Source of the DNA: a virus
Direction: 5' to 3' (one strand)
Virus record (IMG/VR): IMGVR_UViG_3300025674_000230
Coordinates: 1 to 30,819 of that record
Length of the DNA stretch: 30,819 nucleotides
In this document: piece by piece, positions 26,727-30,819 of the stretch
How the letters are laid out: every line of letters begins with the position of its first letter
Position numbering within the stretch: the first letter of the stretch is position 1
Translations under genes and position numbers: made by a program
Notes under the pieces: model-generated
The model's database searches: none
Seen by the model: only the letters and a program-made list of their open reading frames with translations
What the model was told of the DNA's origin: nothing

Positions 26727-27380
26727 TTAGGCTCCTCCCTCTATAAATGTCCACTCCGATCCGGTATCTACAGTTGTGCTATATCTGGGTGATCCGGTGT
26801 AGGATACACTAACTGGAAGCCCGCCCACAATCAGTTCTCCATACGCTACAGGAACAGGCACACCTTGCGCTATCGTATTTTGGGGCCCATTAAATAAATA
26901 CGAAGGATCTGTGCCCTCATCTGTTTGGGGGCCTGGTGCTAGTAGCTGCGTTATACCCCCAATTGCAAGACTAAGGGCAACTTGTGTGGCTGCTACGGTA
27001 GCATACGCTCCAAATTTCGCTGTTCCAGCAGCAAGTTCTGATAAAGATCCAGTTATACCCGGACCAACCACAAAAGTAAGAGCTATTATCGCAACTGCCG
27101 CTAAGATTTTGGCGCCAGCACTCTTGGAACCTGAAGGAACTTCTGTGATAACTATATCTTCACTATTTAAAGATAAGAGCAGTTCCTCTGGTTCTTCTAA
27201 AAAATCATTTCCTCTTTGTATCTCAAATCCAACGCCTGCTTCTGCAGCATCTATTAAATACTTTCTAAATCCTGGGGTTTGACAATCTATTAATTTAAAA
27301 ATATCCTTAATGTTAGAGCACTCTGCTTCCCAATATGAGCCAAATTTTTCTATTCCTCCAATTAAATAAACTGATTGCAT
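26727..27380 (-). CDS. I: Tail assembly protein (lambda I family)
   Basis: A 217-aa protein, ATG start with AGGA upstream; it begins inside the end of K (19-base overlap). It has the family layout: an alpha/beta N-terminal part, a central hydrophobic segment (residues about 92-108, ILAAVAIIALTFVVG), a second hydrophobic stretch (about 132-147, TQVALSLAIGGITQLL), and a conserved C-terminal segment, GPQNTIAQGVPVPVAYGELI. In lambda, I is needed to assemble the tail tip together with L, K and J but is not found in the finished particle. The hydrophobic segments may be membrane- or partner-binding. Position between K and J supports the call. Confidence 0.93.
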   Translation of the reverse strand: MQSVYLIGGIEKFGSYWEAECSNIKDIFKLIDCQTPGFRKYLIDAAEAGVGFEIQRGNDFLEEPEELLLSLNSEDIVITEVPSGSKSAGAKILAAVAIIALTFVVGPGITGSLSELAAGTAKFGAYATVAATQVALSLAIGGITQLLAPGPQTDEGTDPSYLFNGPQNTIAQGVPVPVAYGELIVGGLPVSVSYTGSPRYSTTVDTGSEWTFIEGGA

Positions 27381-28066
27381 CTTACTATCCTATGTAAATG
27401 TATACCCCACCCTGCGTGTAGAGACTCTCTGCAAGAAAGCCTGTTAACAGCGTGATGTAAAAACATATCTTCTCCTATATATACCCCACAATGGTTAGGT
27501 ACATTTGAAAATACTTTAAAAATTAACGCGTCTCCAATCTTAGGAGAATTCACTTCTGTAAATCCATATGACTCAAATAAGTCATCAAAATAGTTAAAAC
27601 CTTTCTCCCACCAATCATCTTCAAACACAGTTTTTGGCAGCTCAATATCATAGGTTTCTGTGTAGTAGTCTCTTAGTAAAGAATAGCAATCATACTTTCC
27701 AAACAAATAATCTCTTCCTATCAAAGGCTGTCTTATTTTAGCTGGTGTATATACAAACTTATCTACTTCGGGCAAAGAGTATATAATATATGGTATCTCT
27801 AAAAAATTACTGGCTTTAATATCTGATTCGCTTGGCTCGCAGGTCGCGTTTGGATGACTATGTACTATTGCGTGGATATCTCCTACTAAAGCCGCTTTTG
27901 CATATTCTTTTGGGGAAATTACAAAATCTTCTTCAGGATTCTCTGCAACATTTTCACAGTGCTTCCAAACTAACTTGCCTTTTTTATTTAATAATAAGCC
28001 GCAGCCTTCGTTTGGATAATCCTCAAATAAGTCTTTTACTATTTCCTTATCTACGCTGTCTAGCAC
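27362..28066 (-). CDS. K: Tail tip peptidase/hydrolase, JAMM plus NlpC/P60 (lambda K family)
   Basis: A 234-aa protein from a GTG at 28066 that has GGAGGG seven bases upstream and sets E20 in the usual place; a TTG at 28105 would add 13 residues but has a poorly spaced site. The N-terminal JAMM/MPN domain has a complete metal site: E20 (NEGCGLL), H69 and H71 (IVHSHPNATCEPSESD), S79 and D82. The C-terminal NlpC/P60 domain has C127 (GKYDCYSLLRDYY), H192 (PNHCGVYIG) and H204/H205. Both active sites look intact. In lambda-like tails this protein acts in tip assembly and probably cuts peptidoglycan stem peptides or a tail protein. It overlaps L by 20 bases and I by 19. Confidence 0.93.
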   Translation of the reverse strand: MLDSVDKEIVKDLFEDYPNEGCGLLLNKKGKLVWKHCENVAENPEEDFVISPKEYAKAALVGDIHAIVHSHPNATCEPSESDIKASNFLEIPYIIYSLPEVDKFVYTPAKIRQPLIGRDYLFGKYDCYSLLRDYYTETYDIELPKTVFEDDWWEKGFNYFDDLFESYGFTEVNSPKIGDALIFKVFSNVPNHCGVYIGEDMFLHHAVNRLSCRESLHAGWGIHLHRIVRCNQFI

Positions 28067-29201
28067 CGGGGAACCCTCCAAAAGGTAATGCTCTATTTGT
28101 TTCAATAATACTTATTCCTCCGGTTATACTGGAGTGCTCTTGTGCATTGAATCTAAGGGAACAGGATTTTATTTTTTTACCGCAAATATCTCCCTCTGTC
28201 CAATATATACCCTCTTTTATAGTATCATGACTGCCGCCCACCTGCGTGAACTTATTAACTTGCCATAGTTTTCCCGAGTCTATAATATAGTTATTATGCC
28301 TACTGTCACGATAAGCATAATAAGTTGTTGATGTAGAGTAAGTAGAGAATACCCGTACTCGTCTCCAGCTAGAACTACTGTCATTAGGAAACGTAGAGGT
28401 TGCTTCCAACGCCTGCCAATATGCAGTAACTGTTCGACTACTAGACCCTGTTTTTGCTACTTCGGTCTGAGTTTCGCTAGTAATATAATATGATCCTGCA
28501 ACAGAGGTTCCTGAAAAAGTAGACATACCACTAAATATAGAAACAGGAACAATATACTCATCAAATTTATTCATAAATACATTATTCGTATCTGTTGCAA
28601 GTATTGTTTGATCCCAAGTACAACCACCTACTCTGTCTTGTCTAGATACATCTACAGATGCTCCTCTGTACCTAAAGGGGCAAGCTCCTCCAACAATAAC
28701 TCTACGCGGAAGTGTTATTCCTGCCAAATCAAAAGGAGCCGCCAGCTCAAAAGTAACAACAAAAGCTGTTTTTGATTTTATCCTATCTATTACATATGTA
28801 GCTTTTGGAAACTCTACAGGCGCATTTCCTGATCCAGAATCTCCTGTTCCTCCAACTAAATATTTTTCTAAAGTTGTTCTTCTAGTTAATCTTTTTCCAA
28901 CGAGCTCTTCAAAACTTAATCCTCCAATCTCGTTTGAAAATACACTGCTTAAATTAGCTATAGAGACCTCCGGTCTAGCATACGAGCCATCAGAAGATAC
29001 TTCTATACCTTCCATTTCTATAGGAATAGCAACATATGTAAGTATATTACCATCGGAGTCTCTAAACTCTATATCATCGCTATTTTCGTCTACTCCCGCA
29101 TGAAAATGCGCAAACGAACCAGAGGAATACTCTAGGTCATACAAATGTATATATCCAGAGTTTATTTCTTGTTTTTGAACGTCTTTTATTACATCGCTCA
29201 T
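28047..29201 (-). CDS. L: Minor tail protein, iron-sulfur type (lambda L family)
   Basis: A 384-aa protein, ATG start with GAGGTG eight bases upstream; the ATG overlaps the TGA of a 12-codon leader ORF. Four cysteines sit in the family positions: C174 (GGACPFRYRG), C194 (GGCTWDQT), C340 and C347 (GDICGKKIKSCSLRF). Lambda L binds a 4Fe-4S cluster through its C-terminal cysteines, so the cluster is probably kept here. The C-terminus ALPFGGFPGARQ is typical. Compared with lambda L (232 aa) it is about 150 residues longer, mostly as a Ser/Thr/Tyr-rich insert of about 130 residues between the second and third cysteine. It belongs to the tail tip ring between the tube and J. Confidence 0.93.
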   Translation of the reverse strand: MSDVIKDVQKQEINSGYIHLYDLEYSSGSFAHFHAGVDENSDDIEFRDSDGNILTYVAIPIEMEGIEVSSDGSYARPEVSIANLSSVFSNEIGGLSFEELVGKRLTRRTTLEKYLVGGTGDSGSGNAPVEFPKATYVIDRIKSKTAFVVTFELAAPFDLAGITLPRRVIVGGACPFRYRGASVDVSRQDRVGGCTWDQTILATDTNNVFMNKFDEYIVPVSIFSGMSTFSGTSVAGSYYITSETQTEVAKTGSSSRTVTAYWQALEATSTFPNDSSSSWRRVRVFSTYSTSTTYYAYRDSRHNNYIIDSGKLWQVNKFTQVGGSHDTIKEGIYWTEGDICGKKIKSCSLRFNAQEHSSITGGISIIETNRALPFGGFPGARQRR

Positions 29202-29236
29202 ACTTCAATCACCTCATCACTTAATATTTTCTTCAT
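29198..29236 (-). CDS. Possible 12-aa leader peptide ahead of L
   Basis: An ATG at 29236 with an excellent ribosome site (AGGTAGGT, five bases upstream) opens a 12-codon frame, MKKILSDEVIEV, whose TGA overlaps the ATG of L as ATGA. It may serve to load ribosomes for L by coupling, or may be the leftover 3' end of a gene. Its last codons (V-I-E-V-stop) lie in the same frame as the end of M (V-Y-E-A-stop) relative to the shared direct repeat. Such a short frame could be chance, and no evidence of a function for the peptide was seen. Confidence 0.45.
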   Translation of the reverse strand: MKKILSDEVIEV

Positions 29237-29255
29237 AATTTACCTACCTGTTGTT

Positions 29256-29480
29256 TCAAGTATCTTTCACCCACTTATTACCAAAGCAAAGGTATTGCAT
29301 CTTGCGCCAGAACCAGTTTGGCTCTTGACCTTTTCTTGGTCGCCAAGAGATGCCTTCTCCAGGCTTTCCACCAAATATATAACATTGCCATTCTGAGTGT
29401 TCAGGTGCTTTAAAAAGAATATAATTTTCTCCGTGAATCGCTTCGTAAGAAGGATACCCTTCTTCAAATACATCGCTCAT
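29256..29480 (-). CDS. Small tryptophan-rich protein between M and L, unrecognised
   Basis: A 74-aa protein that starts at an ATG overlapping the stop of M (ATGA), with only a weak ribosome site (GAAG), so coupled translation is likely. It is rich in aromatic residues and positive charge toward the C-terminus: SEWQCYIFGGKPGEGISW, then NWFWRKMQYLCFGNKW. There are no membrane segments and no signal peptide. I do not recognise the family, and lambda has nothing at this place. A competing frame of 68 codons in the same stretch has no matching start context and is less likely. It could be a small tip component or a cargo gene; the flanking direct repeat suggests a late arrival. Confidence 0.72.
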   Translation of the reverse strand: MSDVFEEGYPSYEAIHGENYILFKAPEHSEWQCYIFGGKPGEGISWRPRKGQEPNWFWRKMQYLCFGNKWVKDT

Positions 29481-29851
29481 GCTTCATAAACTCGTCTGAT
29501 GGTAGCTGTACAGGAGTAAAAATCATTATTATTATAAGAAACATTAAAGTTATCAACCACAGCTTTAATTGTAAACTCCGAACCTGCTGAATTAGTATCA
29601 GGAACAGTAAAACTAAAAGCAGTAACCCCTTCTTTTGCATTAAAAAAGGAGACTATATCGTCGATTTCTGCTTTTGGACGATTGTTAAAAGAAACAGAAT
29701 ACTGCTCTTTTAAATTATTTATACCCGCTACGGCTCTTTGCTCATACCCATCTCCAAAAGAAATTTTATTTACCTGTGGAGCAACGGTCCTCGCCATTGT
29801 TCTATCTGGAATTCTTCGTATGTTACCTAAATCTAAAAATCCTAGTGCCAT
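29477..29851 (-). CDS. M: Minor tail protein (lambda M family)
   Basis: A 124-aa protein, close to the 109 aa of lambda M. The ATG shares a base with the stop of the tape measure gene (TAATG), with GGAG upstream inside that gene. Family features are an N-terminal arm with DRTMARTVAPQVNKISFGDG and YEQR, the core VSFNNRPKAEIDDIVSFFNA, the loop VTAFSFTVP, and the end FYSCTATIRRVYEA. In lambda, M joins the tail tip complex after L, K, I and J and the tape measure have started assembly. The position directly after the tape measure agrees. Confidence 0.93.
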   Translation of the reverse strand: MALGFLDLGNIRRIPDRTMARTVAPQVNKISFGDGYEQRAVAGINNLKEQYSVSFNNRPKAEIDDIVSFFNAKEGVTAFSFTVPDTNSAGSEFTIKAVVDNFNVSYNNNDFYSCTATIRRVYEA

Positions 29852-30819
29852 TAGGCTGCTCCATATCTGCTAAGTATACCGCCGGGGCGTTTCTGCTTAT
29901 GCAGTTCTTCTTGAACTACGCTTGCAACAACTTTTCCTAGCGCAGCTGCTTGATTTTGTTGAGACGCTTGATCTTGACTAGTACTTGCGTTTCCTTGGTT
30001 ATCAATATTGATGTTAATACCAATAGTATTATTTGAAGTTGCTCCAGCTCTCATTTCTACTGGAATAGAGTTTCCGTTAGGTAGAGGTACTACGGCCTCT
30101 GTGCCGTGTAGAATTGCGGGATATCCTGCATTTCTTCCTCTTGCTATGCCGCCCTCTGAGTAGCCTTTCATAATACCACCGTTTCGGGCTACTGCTAAAG
30201 TTCCTGCTTCTGGGAAGGGACTGCTAATTGCTGTATTAACTGAAGGACTAGGAACCCCTAAAAAGTTTCCAAATGAAGTGCCGCCAATTGCAGATTGAAG
30301 TAATCGCATTACGAGCATCTTTGTAATCATTCTAGATATGTCTACTAGTATAGATTTTGCCATACTTGCAAATGCTTGTTTTACAGTCATAGTTCCTTCT
30401 ATTAATCCATTGAATGCAGTTTGCATATTACTTTGTAGTGAGTCTCCTATCTTTAAGCCCATTTGTGCAATTTGATCTGAGGCTTTTTCTGCTGCAATAA
30501 GTTTTTGCTCGGATAAAGCTATCTCACGCTCTGTTTGCGCGATAACCTTATCGTGTGCTGCTGTAGAAACTCCATCTCTTTCCAGAAGAATTCTGTCGCT
30601 ATATAACTGTTCTAGATCATTTCGTTTTTGTAATAGGGCTATTTCAGCTGCCTCAACTGCTAATACAGTTCTTTCTCTTTGTGCAAAAATATTTGTTAAA
30701 TTTGCAGAAGCCTGTAGATTAGCTATTTCATTTTTATTTTTTAAGTCTGCTAAAACTTTGTTTCGTTCTTCAATTTTTCTAAGATTATTTACAAAAGCGT
30801 CTATTCCGCCAGCAGTCTT
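29851..30819 (-). CDS. H: Tape measure protein (lambda H family), C-terminal part only
   Basis: The frame stays open to the right edge of the window, so the 5' part is missing; 322 residues are visible. An internal ATG at 30462 is not a true start, because the upstream 119 codons continue the same coiled-coil-like sequence (for example KIEERNKVLADLKNKNEIA and EREIALSEQKLIAAEKASDQ). The rest matches lambda-type tape measures: a helical part (MTVKQAFASMAKSILVDISR), the motif GGIMKGYSEGGIARGRNAGY, PAILHGTEAVVPLPNG, and the end KRPGGILSRYGAA. The protein fixes tail length and is ejected on infection; in lambda its C-terminus is cleaved during maturation. Confidence 0.93.
   Translation of the reverse strand, partial: KTAGGIDAFVNNLRKIEERNKVLADLKNKNEIANLQASANLTNIFAQRERTVLAVEAAEIALLQKRNDLEQLYSDRILLERDGVSTAAHDKVIAQTEREIALSEQKLIAAEKASDQIAQMGLKIGDSLQSNMQTAFNGLIEGTMTVKQAFASMAKSILVDISRMITKMLVMRLLQSAIGGTSFGNFLGVPSPSVNTAISSPFPEAGTLAVARNGGIMKGYSEGGIARGRNAGYPAILHGTEAVVPLPNGNSIPVEMRAGATSNNTIGININIDNQGNASTSQDQASQQNQAAALGKVVASVVQEELHKQKRPGGILSRYGAA

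Larger units (their letters stand above)
29191..29486 (-). repeat. Direct repeat at the two start sites flanking the small gene
   Basis: The 17-base word TGAAGYATGAGCGATGT (minus strand) occurs at 29470-29486 and again at 29191-29207 with a single difference, 279 bases apart. Each copy contains the stop of one ORF and the start of the next (ATGA) and encodes the first residues MSDV. The coordinates given span both copies and the sequence between them. Confidence 0.8.

Noticed and set aside
26725-26754. A GTG start that would make J ten residues longer
   Set aside because: The ATG at 26724 has a near-perfect ribosome site at 26732-26739, while the GTG has none and would overlap the I gene.
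26911-27282. A 123-codon plus-strand frame opposite I
   Set aside because: It is the complement of the conserved hydrophobic region of I and has no independent support.
29267-29473. A 68-codon alternative frame inside the 74-aa gene
   Set aside because: The 74-codon frame has the ATGA coupling to M and a protein-like aromatic pattern; the alternative has neither.

Overview
The window is the distal tail and adhesin end of a double-stranded DNA siphophage or prophage with a lambda-type tail module. Every gene I can support is on the minus strand, so transcription runs from high to low coordinates. Reading in that direction, the order is tape measure (lambda H, 5' part outside the window), M, a small unrecognised gene, L, K, I and J. 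That is the lambda H-M-L-K-I-J order with one extra small gene between M and L. The fibre-protein motifs are the kind common in marine phages (short Gly/Thr/Asp-rich modules, 'DLSEGTTNLYYT' repeats, 'TARTIGGVSFDGSANI' repeats). I infer an aquatic bacterial host, but nothing here identifies it.

Positions 20749-30819 hold the lambda-like core. It is packed with overlapping or nearly abutting starts and stops: H/M share TAATG, M and the small gene share ATGA, a 12-codon leader ORF shares ATGA with L, and K overlaps both L and I. J starts two bases after the I stop.

Positions 1-20748 hold nine further genes, almost all adhesin-like or fibre-like: 116, 139, 570, 97, 3049, 1389, 401, 459 and 585 aa in transcription order. 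A near-consensus sigma-70 promoter (TTGACT, 17 bp, TATAAT) lies in the only sizeable gap, just after J. A strong rho-independent terminator closes the block at the left edge. The block therefore looks like its own transcription unit of about 20.7 kb, besides any read-through from the tail operon. The two largest proteins are built from internal tandem repeats. The last three are paralogues with a near-identical N-terminal module and different C-terminal beta-sandwich domains, as expected of interchangeable receptor-binding tips on a common attachment part.

Inferred working model: H, M, L, K, I and J build the tail tube end and tip. J carries FN3-like and other binding modules. The proteins after J form or decorate side fibres, with several short shared cassettes acting as heads, linkers or assembly parts. 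No replication, lysis, integration, RNA or CRISPR genes are visible, and no gene-free stretch exceeds 70 bases.
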